DNA from: Kingella_B sp963529665
GTDB taxonomy: Bacteria > Pseudomonadota > Gammaproteobacteria > Burkholderiales > Neisseriaceae
DNA length: 45,826 nt
Reading direction: 5' to 3'
Assembly (NCBI GenBank): GCA_963529665.1
Contig: CAUSAG010000018.1
Location: 1 to 45,826, forward strand
Of the stretch, positions 24,060 through 32,443 are shown piece after piece. The position numbers and the translations under genes are program-made. The notes under the pieces are model-generated. The model was not told the DNA's origin. It was given only the letters and a program-made list of their open reading frames with translations, and ran no database searches. Positions within the stretch are counted from its first letter, which is position 1. Every line of letters begins with the position of its first letter.

Positions 24060-25691
24060 TTATTTCGCAGCGCATTGTTCCACCAATAAACCTTCTGGTG
24101 AATAGTCTGCTGGGTTAATCGGCGAATGTTTGCTGAAATAAACTTTGGTGGTGTCGGCATCCACAAATCCTGTTTTTCTGAATCCCGCGTGGTGTTTCAG
24201 CACGGGATAGCCGTCGCCGCCTGCTGCGATGTAATCAGGCAACACGAAGCGATAGGTTTTGTTTGGCTCAATTGGTTTGCCTTGAATTTTCACATTGGCG
24301 ATGGTTTTGTCGGCAGGGCAGTAGGTGAGCGACACGCCAGCCAAGTGCGGATAACCGCCCGATCCTTTGTCTTTGAACACGATTTCTTGCAAGTAATCAA
24401 AGGTTTCTTTGCCTGTGAGCGGCACGATGCTGAGCAAGTTGCCAAAGGGTTGCACTTTCAACACGGTTTTGTAGGTGATTTCGCCTGCCGGGATGGTGTC
24501 GCGGATGCCGCCACCTTGCATCAGGGAAAAATCAGCTTCGGTGCGTTCTAATTGGGCGCGGTTAATCAGCTGCCCAATCGGCATTTGTTGGCTGCGCACC
24601 AATTCGCGCGCGCCATCAAATGCGGCGGTGGTTTCGCCCACTTTAATGCCTAATTTTTTGCTGCCTTCGTCTTGGTATTTTTGCAGATGGGCTTGCAGTT
24701 TGGGGTCGGCAGGGATTTCTTTGGTGTAGAAGCTGTTGTCTTTGCGTTTTAGGTTAGATGGGATGAGCTGGTAGTTCACCAGTTTCACTTCGCCATTTTT
24801 GAATTCAAAATCGGCGCGCCCCAAGAATTTGCCCCATTCGTATGCTTGCATGATGTGCGTGCCGTTTTGGTAGTCGGGGCGGCAAGGCGTGTTGGGCTCG
24901 TAGGGCAGTTTCAGGCTGCCATCTTCGTTTAGGCACACGGCGGTGTGCGAGTGTCCGCCGATAATCATGTCAAACGATTTGGCGGGCAGGCTGCGCGCAA
25001 GGGTTACATCGCCTGGGGCGTTTTGACCGTGTTTGCCGTCGTTGTAGTAGCCAATGTGGGTGAGCGCGATGCGCACATCAGGCTGGGCTTTGTTGACTTT
25101 GGGCAGCACTTCTTGCGCCGCTTCAATCACGGGCTGGAATTTAACGTTGCCCAAGTATTCGGGGTTGCCGAGCTTGGCGGTGTCTTCGGTGGTTAAGCCG
25201 ACTACGGCGAATTTTAAGCCGCCGCGTTTGATGATGGTGTAGGGTTTAACCAGTGTTTTGCCGCTGTTTTTGTAGAACACGTTGGCAGACAAGAAGGGGA
25301 ATTTTGCCCAGCGTTCTTGTTTGTCTAGCAATTGCAAGGGGTTGTCAAACTCGTGGTTACCAAGGGCGAGCGCGTCAAATTTCATGGCGTTCAAGCCTTC
25401 AATATCAGGCTTGGCGTTTTGCAAATCGGATTCGGGCACGCCTGTGTTGAAGTCGCCTGCATGGAGCAATAACACGATACCGCCTTTGGCTTCCACTTCT
25501 TTGCGCACTTCATCAACGGCGGTTTTCAACACGGAAAAACCGTATTCGCCACGATCGTTTTTCCAGAAACGCCCGTGGGTGTCGTTGCTGTGTAGCACGG
25601 TGAAATGATAGGTTTTGTCTTTCTCGTAGGCATGCGCCGCTAGGCTGGTGCTTAGGATTAAGGCAGATAAAGCCAGTTTTTTGGGAGACAT
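24060..25691 (-). CDS. periplasmic UshA/NadN-type 5'-nucleotidase
   Basis: The 543-residue exported enzyme has a signal peptide (LALSALILSTSLAAHA), an N-terminal calcineurin-like metallophosphatase domain (HSNDTHGRF, HAGDFNTG, LGNHEFD, GGHSHTAV) and a C-terminal 5'-nucleotidase substrate domain ending around RFVLPDYIAAGGDGYP. It dephosphorylates extracellular nucleotides or related esters for uptake. ATG 25691 with AAGGA is chosen; the frame extends to 25778, but the signal peptide fixes the start. UshA, NadN and CpdB-like specificities cannot be separated by eye. DUS pairs and a single DUS isolate it from its neighbours. Confidence 0.92.
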   Translation of the reverse strand: MSPKKLALSALILSTSLAAHAYEKDKTYHFTVLHSNDTHGRFWKNDRGEYGFSVLKTAVDEVRKEVEAKGGIVLLLHAGDFNTGVPESDLQNAKPDIEGLNAMKFDALALGNHEFDNPLQLLDKQERWAKFPFLSANVFYKNSGKTLVKPYTIIKRGGLKFAVVGLTTEDTAKLGNPEYLGNVKFQPVIEAAQEVLPKVNKAQPDVRIALTHIGYYNDGKHGQNAPGDVTLARSLPAKSFDMIIGGHSHTAVCLNEDGSLKLPYEPNTPCRPDYQNGTHIMQAYEWGKFLGRADFEFKNGEVKLVNYQLIPSNLKRKDNSFYTKEIPADPKLQAHLQKYQDEGSKKLGIKVGETTAAFDGARELVRSQQMPIGQLINRAQLERTEADFSLMQGGGIRDTIPAGEITYKTVLKVQPFGNLLSIVPLTGKETFDYLQEIVFKDKGSGGYPHLAGVSLTYCPADKTIANVKIQGKPIEPNKTYRFVLPDYIAAGGDGYPVLKHHAGFRKTGFVDADTTKVYFSKHSPINPADYSPEGLLVEQCAAK

Positions 25692-25806
25692 GGTGTTGTT
25701 CCTTTGATGAAGGTTGAAAAAGGCTTTTGCTGGGCAAAAGCGGGTGAACTGAATGGCTGCACCAAAGCCTGTAAACATATTTTCAGGCTGCCTTTGGTAG
25801 GCGGGG

Positions 25807-26493
25807 CTATTCGGGCAAGGTTGCCGAACCCATGCGGCGCAGGATGATGTTGGTTTTGCGGCGCAAGCCTGTGTCGTTGGGGTGATCTATGTAGAACAAG
25901 GGTTTGGGCACGCGCGCTGCCAATTGGGCAGCCTGAATTTTGTTGAGCTGGGCGGCGGATTGTTTGTAGAAATATTGGCTGGCGGCTTCTGCGCCATAGA
26001 TGCCGTAGCCCCATTCAATCACGTTTAAATACAGCGTGTAGATGCGGTCTTTATCGGTGGTGGCTTCTAGCATGGCGGTGAGCGCGGCTTCTTCGGCTTT
26101 GCGCAAATAGCTGCGGCTTTCGTTTAAGAATAGGTTTTTGGCAAGTTGCTGGCTGATGGTGGAGCCGCCAGCTTTCACCTTGCCGCTTTTTTCGTTTTTC
26201 TTGATGGCGTTTTTGATGCCGTTCCAATCAAAGCCGTCGTGTTCGGCAAAATTGGCATCTTCGGATGCAATCAGTGCTTTTTTGAGATTTTCGGAGATGT
26301 CTTGATACGCAACCCATTGGTAGTTTAGGCTGATTTGTGGTTTTTCTTGGGCGATTTCGTCCATCCGCATATTCATGAATGCGGTGCGATGGGGGGCGAG
26401 CGCGCGGTAGCTGATGATGCTGCCGTAGGCGTACACGTTAAACAGGATGAAGGCGAGGATGGGGGCGGCGATGAGCCATTTGAGTGTTTTCAT
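25807..26493 (-). CDS. mtgA: monofunctional peptidoglycan glycosyltransferase
   Basis: The 228-residue GT51 enzyme polymerises lipid II into glycan strands at the inner membrane. It has one N-terminal membrane helix (WLIAAPILAFILFNVYAYG), the catalytic Glu78 in EDANFAEHDGFDW, and the family motifs GGSTISQQLAKNLFL and RKAEEAALTAMLE. There is no transpeptidase domain, as expected for MtgA. It overlaps aroE by 4 bases (ATGA), so the two are translationally coupled; the same pair occurs in other betaproteobacteria. Confidence 0.96.
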   Translation of the reverse strand: MKTLKWLIAAPILAFILFNVYAYGSIISYRALAPHRTAFMNMRMDEIAQEKPQISLNYQWVAYQDISENLKKALIASEDANFAEHDGFDWNGIKNAIKKNEKSGKVKAGGSTISQQLAKNLFLNESRSYLRKAEEAALTAMLEATTDKDRIYTLYLNVIEWGYGIYGAEAASQYFYKQSAAQLNKIQAAQLAARVPKPLFYIDHPNDTGLRRKTNIILRRMGSATLPE

Positions 26494-27317
26494 GCGGTGA
26501 GTTTGGCGCGCAGGGCGGCGATAACGGGGGCGATGTCGGGGGTGTAGCCGCGCCAGAGTTGGTAGGCGGCGGCAGCCTGCCCCACCAGCATACCTAAGCC
26601 GTCGGCGGTTTGGGCTGCGCCGTGTCGGGCGGCAAATTGCATAAAGGCGGTGGGCTGGGCGGCGTAGAACAAATCGTAAGCCAAAAGGCAGCCTGAAAAC
26701 GCTTGGGGCGGAATATCGGGCACGTCGCCCGACACGCTGCCCGATGTGGCGTTGAAAATCACGTCAAAATCGCCGCCTGAAAGCGCGCTCAGCGGCTGCG
26801 CGTTGACTTCAAAAACGAAGGTTCGGGCTAATGCCTGCGCTTTGGCAAAGGTGCGGTTGGCGATAACGACTTCGGCGGGCTTGGCATCCAAGAGCGGGGT
26901 GAGAATGCCGCGCGCTGCGCCGCCTGCGCCCAAAATCAGCATGCGTTTGCCTGCCAAATCTATGCGCAGGTTTTCGTTTAAATCGCGCATCAAGCCGATG
27001 CCGTCGGTGTTGTCGCCCAAGAGTGTGCCGTCTGGTTGGCGCATTAGGGTGTTGACTGCGCCTGCGTCGTCGGCGCGTGTGGTGCATTGGTCGGCAAGTT
27101 CGTAGGCGTATTGTTTGAACGGCAGCGTTACATTTGCGCCTTGCCCGCCGTTGCGGAAAAATTGTTTTACGGCAGCCTGAAAATCGTCAAAGCTGTTGGG
27201 CACAAGGCTGCGCGTGTATTCTATGCTGGCGTGTTCTTGCGCGGCGAAGCGTTGGTGGATTTGGGGGGATTTGCTGTGGGCGATGGGGTTGCCGAATACG
27301 GTGTAACGGGCGGGCAT
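26490..27317 (-). CDS. aroE: shikimate dehydrogenase
   Basis: The 275-residue enzyme reduces 3-dehydroshikimate with NADPH in the aromatic pathway. SKSPQIHQRFA is the substrate-binding motif, Lys68 (NVTLPFK) and Asp105 (NTDGIGL) are catalytic, and GAGGAARG is the cofactor loop. In-frame DUS copies encode FQAAV near residue 46 and FSGCL near 208. The gene is first of a pair with mtgA. A DUS lies just before the start. Confidence 0.95.
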   Translation of the reverse strand: MPARYTVFGNPIAHSKSPQIHQRFAAQEHASIEYTRSLVPNSFDDFQAAVKQFFRNGGQGANVTLPFKQYAYELADQCTTRADDAGAVNTLMRQPDGTLLGDNTDGIGLMRDLNENLRIDLAGKRMLILGAGGAARGILTPLLDAKPAEVVIANRTFAKAQALARTFVFEVNAQPLSALSGGDFDVIFNATSGSVSGDVPDIPPQAFSGCLLAYDLFYAAQPTAFMQFAARHGAAQTADGLGMLVGQAAAAYQLWRGYTPDIAPVIAALRAKLTA

Positions 27318-27469
27318 TTTCAGGCTGCCTTTTGTGGGAATGTGTGCATTTTAGTTAGGTTTTGTTAAAAATCCAAGCGTGGGGGTTAGGCGTGATGGTT
27401 GGCAGGGCTTTCAGGCTGCCTTTGCGGCGCGGGGGGCGGTTGGCAATGAATGGCTGGCGATAATTGCTT

Positions 27470-27510
27470 TTCAGGCTGCCTACTGGTGTGATGCGAGTAG
27501 GCAGCCTGAA
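27470..27510 (-). terminator. extended inverted DUS pair after hemE
   Basis: The stem is 16 perfect base pairs: TTTCAGGCTGCCTACT (27469-27484) with AGTAGGCAGCCTGAAA (27496-27511). It lies three bases past the hemE stop, so pairing extends four bases beyond the uptake sequence itself. Confidence 0.8.
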
Positions 27511-27513
27511 AGT

Positions 27514-28575
27514 TTATGCGTGGTATTGGCGCGAGAGTTCGTGCACGGTTTCTACTAGGATTTCAACGTGTTCGGGCGGGGTGTGTTGGTTGATGCCGTG
27601 TCCGAGGTTGAAGACGTGTCCGTGTCCGTGTCCATAGCCTGCGAGAATGTGGGCGGCTTCGGTGCAGATGGTTTTGGGCGTGCCAAATAGGGCGAGTGGG
27701 TCTAGGTTGCCTTGCAGGGCGACTTGGTCGTTTACGCGGGCGCGGGCTTGGGCGATGTCGGTTGTCCAATCTAGCCCGATGGCATCGGCGCCGCTGTTGG
27801 CAAGCTGTTCTAGCCATTGTCCACCGCCTTTGGTGAACACGATAACGGGGATGGTGGCGCCGTTGTGGTTGCGTTTCAGGCTGCTGATGATTTGTTTGAT
27901 GTAGTGCAGGCTGAATGTTTGGAAGGCTTCGTGCGAGAGTGTGCCGCCCCATGTGTCAAAGATTTGCACGGCTTGCGCGCCGTGTTCAATTTGCAGGTTA
28001 AGGTATTGGGTAACGGCTTGGGCGTTGATGTCTAGCACGCGGTGCAGCAAATCGGGGCGGGTGTAGAGCATGGTTTTGACGGTGCGCCAATCGCGGCTGC
28101 CGCTGCCTTCTATCATGTAGCAGGCGAGGGTAAAGGGGCTGCCTGAAAAACCAATCAGCGGCACGCGTCCGTCTAGGGCTTTGCGGATGCTGGCAACGGC
28201 TTCAAAAACGTAGTTGAGCTTGTTCATATCGGGCACGGTGAGCAGTTCTATGTCTTGCTCGTGTTGCAGCGGGCGTTCAAATTTGGGGCCTTCGCCTGTT
28301 TCAAAGCGCAAGCCCAGCCCCATGGCATCGGGGATGGTTAGGATGTCGGAAAACAGGATGGCGGCATCTAGGTTGAAGCGGTCTATCGGTTGCAGGGTTA
28401 CTTCGGTGGCTAGGTCTTTGTTGCGGCACAGCGACATAAAATCGCCTGCAAACGCGCGGGTGGCTTTGTATTCGGGCAGATAACGCCCTGCTTGGCGCAT
28501 CAGCCAGATGGGGGTGTATTCGGTGGGTTGGCGCAGCAGGGCGCGGATAAAGGTGTCGTTGTGTAGTTGTGGCAT
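27514..28575 (-). CDS. hemE: uroporphyrinogen decarboxylase
   Basis: The 353-residue enzyme decarboxylates uroporphyrinogen III to coproporphyrinogen III in heme synthesis. The family signature PIWLMRQAGRYLPEY is near residue 22, and FSDILTIPDAMGLGL and GFSGSPFTLACYMIEG follow. The length is normal. One DUS-like copy near 28138 encodes part of the FSGSPF region. It stands alone between DUS-bounded gaps. Confidence 0.97.
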   Translation of the reverse strand: MPQLHNDTFIRALLRQPTEYTPIWLMRQAGRYLPEYKATRAFAGDFMSLCRNKDLATEVTLQPIDRFNLDAAILFSDILTIPDAMGLGLRFETGEGPKFERPLQHEQDIELLTVPDMNKLNYVFEAVASIRKALDGRVPLIGFSGSPFTLACYMIEGSGSRDWRTVKTMLYTRPDLLHRVLDINAQAVTQYLNLQIEHGAQAVQIFDTWGGTLSHEAFQTFSLHYIKQIISSLKRNHNGATIPVIVFTKGGGQWLEQLANSGADAIGLDWTTDIAQARARVNDQVALQGNLDPLALFGTPKTICTEAAHILAGYGHGHGHVFNLGHGINQHTPPEHVEILVETVHELSRQYHA

Positions 28576-28650
28576 GGTTTGACTTTCTTTTGCTGCGGTA
28601 GCCTGAAAACGGAAAACTGGGCTTTCAGGCTGCCTATGGGTTTAACTTAT

Positions 28651-28696
28651 TTCAGGCTGCCTATGATGCTGTTGCTTCATCATTAGGCAGCCTGAA
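28651..28696 (-). terminator. inverted DUS pair after the DUF945 gene
   Basis: TTCAGGCTGCCT (28651-28662) and AGGCAGCCTGAA (28685-28696) pair, and the arms extend with ATGATG/CATCAT. The DUF945 stop is at 28711. Confidence 0.75.
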
Positions 28697-28710
28697 AAGG
28701 GTGTGCGGTA

Positions 28711-30303
28711 TTAGGGTGCGGATGCTGCCGATGCAGTGGCAGGCGCAGGCGCGCTGGCATCGTTTTCCAAATCGGCGAACACGTCTTCGTTGGCTTGCAG
28801 CTGGAACGGTTTGCCGTTGAGCTGGATTTTGTTATCGGCAACGGTGAGCTGGGTTTGGATGGCGCCGTTTTCGCTGGCGATGTAGCCATCTTGAATCATG
28901 GTTTTCAGGCTTTCGCTGGTGAGCAGGCGGATGGTGTCGTCCACTTCTTTTTGCTCTTGCACGCTGTTGGGGTTTTCCATGGCAAACAGCCCGCGCGTTT
29001 GGGTTACGGCGAAGTCTTCAATGATGTTTTGCGACACGTCTAAATTCAACTCGGCTTGCATTTTGGCGAGCATGGGCTTGATGTCGTTGAGGTCGGCGGC
29101 GGTTAAGCCGTTGAAGTTGAGCTTGCCGCTGGCGTTAACATGACCCGATGGCGTGGTGAAATTGAATGCGCGAATTTCCAGCTGCGGGTTGTCGGTGAAC
29201 AGGGCTGCGCCTTCGTTGCGCACGGCGGCGAGGATGTGTTTTTGCTGCTCTTCGGGCGGCATTTGTTTTTCGGTGGCGATTTGTTGCCAACGGGTTTTGA
29301 GCGCGTTCAGGCTGCCTGCGTTTAGGTGGTTGGCGGCGATGTCAATATTTAATGGACCATAAGCCGCGTCGCCATAATTGAGCTTGGCGAAGCTGAATTT
29401 GCCTGATGTGTTGAGATAGCCTGCTTCGGGCTCGCTGGTTTCGGTGGCGTAGCTTAGGTTGTCCACGCTGATTTTGCTTGGCGCGATGGTGCCGCGCGGG
29501 TTGATGAATGCGCCGATTTGCAGGTCGGTTAAGGTGTTGATTAGGTCGTTGATTTTGATGTTGTAATCTATGCCTTCGTTCCACGCGACGTTGAAATGGG
29601 CAAGGTTGGTGATGGATGAGCCGAGCGTGGTTTTGCCGTCTTTGCTGGTGTAGCTGTTGGCATTAAGGGTGAGATTTTCTATTTTCAGGCTGCCTTTGTC
29701 GGCAAGAATGGCTTGGAAGCTGGGCATGGCAAGCTCGGTGGTGTAGCTAGCGTAGCCGTTTTGGTAGTTGATGTTGCCTGTTAGCCCTTGCCAGTTGATT
29801 TTGATGCCCGATAGTTCTTCGTAGTCAAATGGGGCAACGGTGATGTTGAGCGTGCCGCTGCCGTTGAGCTTAATCACGTTGTGCAGCTTGATGGGGATTT
29901 GCTCGCCAAAAAAGCGGGTTAGGGTTTTTTTGACTTCGGGGTCGTATTGGAATTCGGTTTCTACCACGGCGCGCACGGGCACAATGCCGTTGGCAAAGGG
30001 CTGGTGGTGCACATGGTTTATCATGGTGATGGGTTTTTCCAGCACGGCGCGGATGTTTTCGGGGATGTTTTCGCCCAGATTGGCTAATACGGTGGGATGA
30101 AAGCGCAAGACGGTGGTTTCGGTGGATTCTAGCCAGCCGCTTTGGTATTGGTGGGATTCAACGTCAAAAAAGAAGGTGTCCGCCAAAATGCGGTGTTGCG
30201 TTTCTAGGCTTTGTTTGGCTTGGTTGCCCAGATAGAAAGGGGTGCTGATGCCTGCTGCGGCGATGAGAGCGGCTGCTGTGCCGCCGATGAATAATTTTTT
30301 CAT
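28711..30303 (-). CDS. DUF945 (YdgA/YihF-type) exported protein
   Basis: The 530-residue protein has an N-terminal signal or anchor (LFIGGTAAALIAAAGISTPFYLG) and a long beta-rich periplasmic region. Its start resembles YdgA (GNQAKQSLE...YQSGWLESTETTVL). The function is unknown in the family, with envelope maintenance suggested in some species. It ends in an Ala/Pro-rich tail. DUS copies encode KGSLKIEN near 205 and AGSLNALKT near 340. ATG 30303 gives the anchor at residue 1; the frame extends to 30345 without a better start. Confidence 0.85.
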   Translation of the reverse strand: MKKLFIGGTAAALIAAAGISTPFYLGNQAKQSLETQHRILADTFFFDVESHQYQSGWLESTETTVLRFHPTVLANLGENIPENIRAVLEKPITMINHVHHQPFANGIVPVRAVVETEFQYDPEVKKTLTRFFGEQIPIKLHNVIKLNGSGTLNITVAPFDYEELSGIKINWQGLTGNINYQNGYASYTTELAMPSFQAILADKGSLKIENLTLNANSYTSKDGKTTLGSSITNLAHFNVAWNEGIDYNIKINDLINTLTDLQIGAFINPRGTIAPSKISVDNLSYATETSEPEAGYLNTSGKFSFAKLNYGDAAYGPLNIDIAANHLNAGSLNALKTRWQQIATEKQMPPEEQQKHILAAVRNEGAALFTDNPQLEIRAFNFTTPSGHVNASGKLNFNGLTAADLNDIKPMLAKMQAELNLDVSQNIIEDFAVTQTRGLFAMENPNSVQEQKEVDDTIRLLTSESLKTMIQDGYIASENGAIQTQLTVADNKIQLNGKPFQLQANEDVFADLENDASAPAPATASAASAP

Positions 30304-30422
30304 GTGCGATGGCTGCGGGTTGCAAAACGAAATTGGGCTAATCATAACATAAAACGCTGCGGCAGCCTGAAAACGGGCGGCTCACTTTTTATGGCGGCAG
30401 GCGGAATCTGCCCAATCGCTTT

Positions 30423-30641
30423 GGGCGCAACAATGCTAAAATCGCCCGCAACTTATATCCGCACCGCACCCTGCTTGCGCCGCGCGTGCGCGTGGTGCTG
30501 GATTTTTTGCTGGGCGTGATGAAAAGCCACGCGGGCTTGCAGGCGGAGCGGGCGGATTTGCAGCCCTTTGCCGATAGGCAGCCTGAAAACGGCATCCGCG
30601 CCGAAGCACACCGCGTTTCAGGCTGCCTGTTATCCTTTTAA
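30423..30641 (+). pseudogene. C-terminal remnant of a LysR-type regulator
   Basis: A plus-strand frame with no start codon reads NLYPHRTLLAPRVRVVLDFL, the typical C-terminal signature of LysR-type regulators (valine/tyrosine-pro-x-arg, then leucine-x-pro-arg-val-arg-x-phe-hydrophobic-asp-phe-leu). It then continues through an in-frame DUS (DRQPEN) to a TAA at 30639. The N-terminal DNA-binding domain and effector domain are absent. The 5' side ends at a DUS near 30361. It was probably a full gene before deletion. Confidence 0.6.
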
Positions 30642-30662
30642 CCCCACCCACATCAAAAAATC

Positions 30663-31601
30663 ATGCACCTACACTTTCTCGGCACATCATCAGGCTCGCC
30701 TGCCATAGAACGCAACGTTTCCTGCACCGCGCTCAACCTGTTGCCCGAAAACGGCGAAATCTGGCTGTTTGACTGCGGCGAAGCGACGCAACACCAAATC
30801 CTGCGCACCAACATCCGCCCTGGCAAAATCCGCCGTATTTTCATCACCCATCTGCACGGCGACCACATTTTCGGGCTGCTGGGCTTGCTGTGCAGCCGCT
30901 CGTTTTTATCGGGCGAAAAACCCAGCCCGCTCACGCTATACGGCGGCGCAGGCTTGCGCGAATTTGTGGAAACGGGGTTGCGCCTATCGTGCAGTTATCT
31001 GAGTTATCCTATTGAATTTGTTGAACTATCCGAAGAGGGTGGCGAAATCGCGTGCGATGCCAACTTTCGCGTGCGCTATCGTTTGCTGGACCATTCCGTG
31101 CCGTCTTTTGGCTTTCGCGTGATAGAAGCAGACCGCCAAGGCAGCCTGAAAACGGACGAACTGGAAGCCCTAGGCGTGCCCAAAGGCGCGTTATACGGCG
31201 CGCTCAAACGCGGCGAAACGGTTACGCTGCCCGATGGCAAAGTGTTGAACGGCAAGGATTTTATCAACCCGCCGCGCAAGGGGCGCGAAGTGGTGATTTT
31301 TGGCGACACCCGTTTTCAGGCCGCCTTTGCCGATTTTTGCACCGATGCCAACGCGCTGGTGCACGAAGCCACCTTCGCCGCCGATGAAGCCGCCAGCGCC
31401 GCCCAGTTTGGACACAGCACTTGCGCCCAAGCCGCCGAGTTGGCAAAGCTGGCGCGCGTGAAAACGCTGTATTTAAGCCATATCAGCGCCAAATTTTCGG
31501 GCAGCCGCGCGCAAGAATTGCTTGCCGATGCGCGGGCAATTTTTCCAAATACCGAGCTGGTGCATGATTTTATGGAAGCAGCGGTTGCGTTTGCAGATTA
31601 G
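30663..31601 (+). CDS. rnz: ribonuclease Z
   Basis: The 312-residue metallo-beta-lactamase-fold tRNase Z trims tRNA 3' ends. The zinc motif is THLHGDH (His63, His65, Asp67, His68), with supporting LDHSVPSFGF, GDTRF and FGHSTCAQAAELA motifs. DUS copies encode QGSLKTDE near 158 and a silent variant in FQAAF near 219. The start MHLHFLGTSSG is family-typical. Five DUS in 160 bases follow the gene. Confidence 0.95.
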   Translation: MHLHFLGTSSGSPAIERNVSCTALNLLPENGEIWLFDCGEATQHQILRTNIRPGKIRRIFITHLHGDHIFGLLGLLCSRSFLSGEKPSPLTLYGGAGLREFVETGLRLSCSYLSYPIEFVELSEEGGEIACDANFRVRYRLLDHSVPSFGFRVIEADRQGSLKTDELEALGVPKGALYGALKRGETVTLPDGKVLNGKDFINPPRKGREVVIFGDTRFQAAFADFCTDANALVHEATFAADEAASAAQFGHSTCAQAAELAKLARVKTLYLSHISAKFSGSRAQELLADARAIFPNTELVHDFMEAAVAFAD

Positions 31602-31942
31602 GGGGCAGCCTGAAAACGTGATTTAGCCTTGTTTAGGCAGCCTGAAAACTAATCCCACCCATCAGGCAGCCTGAAAATGCTTGTAAACAAACGAACGTGT
31701 TGCCGTGCTATTTTCAGGCTGCCTTTGGATTGTATGGTGGGTAAGCAATAGGCAGCCTGAAACGCGGTTTAGGCTTGTTTAGGTGAAACCCTTTAAGAAA
31801 AACCCACCCCATCCAGCAAGATAAACGGGACAAAGCGGGATAAATCAAAACAAAGCGGGATGGGAAAATTGTAACAGCGTTGCACATTGTGAAACAAAAA
31901 GCGGACTGCAATATGTCCGCTTTTTGTTTGTGGGCGAGCTGC
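31602..31942. other. DUS-dense gap at the left edge of the prophage remnant
   Basis: The 340-base gap holds five DUS (about 31605-31765, both orientations), a 12-bp direct repeat ACAAAGCGGGAT (31830-31841 and 31850-31861), and a perfect hairpin at 31895-31926. I see no gene. Confidence 0.6.
31895..31926 (-). terminator. terminator after the gpG-like gene
   Basis: AAAAAGCGGAC (31896-31906) and GTCCGCTTTTT (31915-31925) form a perfect 11-bp stem with an 8-base loop and T runs in both directions, 17 bases past the phage gene stop. Confidence 0.85.
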
Positions 31943-32425
31943 TTATACCCCGTGGGCGAGTGCGTCTTTGACCACGTCCAGTATGCGGATGGCGCCGTCG
32001 GATTGCAATTGACCGCTGGCGTTGATAGGCAGGTAGGGTCGGGCGGGAATGGTTACGGATGTTTTGCGGGCGAAGCGTCCGTTGCCCAGCGGTATCATCA
32101 AGTAGGGGGCATTTTGGGCGTGGATGTCGCCACCGATGTGGTGGATGGCGGCGTAGATTTTGTTGCTGCCGATTTGGGCGCGCTGGTTGGTGGCTAGCGT
32201 GTGGATGCTGGCGGCGAGTTGTCCGCTTAATTGCAGGATTTTGCCGCCACGATGGGTAGGCTGCCACGGCTCGTTGCCCCAGCTTTCGCGTTCGAAGTTG
32301 TCTTCGGTCATGCTGAGCAACTCGGCGGCGATGCCTTGCATCATGGGCTGGCGGTGCTGGATGTTTCTCAATAGCTGGTTTAGCCCGCGTTCTACGTCTT
32401 GGCTGTTTAGACTGATAGTAAGCAT
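31943..32425 (-). CDS. Mu gpG-like phage virion morphogenesis protein
   Basis: The 160-residue protein belongs to the phage virion morphogenesis family (Mu gpG, head-tail assembly). It starts MLTISLNSQDVERGLNQLL and has the family patterns WQPTHRGGKILQLSGQLAAS and IPARPYLPI. The first four genes of the same module precede it in Mu order. The following Mu genes (protease, major head) are absent, and a terminator lies 17 bases after the stop. It is intact but without a particle to build. Confidence 0.88.
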   Translation of the reverse strand: MLTISLNSQDVERGLNQLLRNIQHRQPMMQGIAAELLSMTEDNFERESWGNEPWQPTHRGGKILQLSGQLAASIHTLATNQRAQIGSNKIYAAIHHIGGDIHAQNAPYLMIPLGNGRFARKTSVTIPARPYLPINASGQLQSDGAIRILDVVKDALAHGV

Positions 32426-32443
32426 GGTTTCAGGCTGCCTTCT

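Noticed and set aside
31605..31765. Five regularly recurring repeats after rnz, considered as a CRISPR-like array
   Set aside because: The repeats are 12-mers in both orientations with irregular spacers, and they match the DUS found everywhere else.
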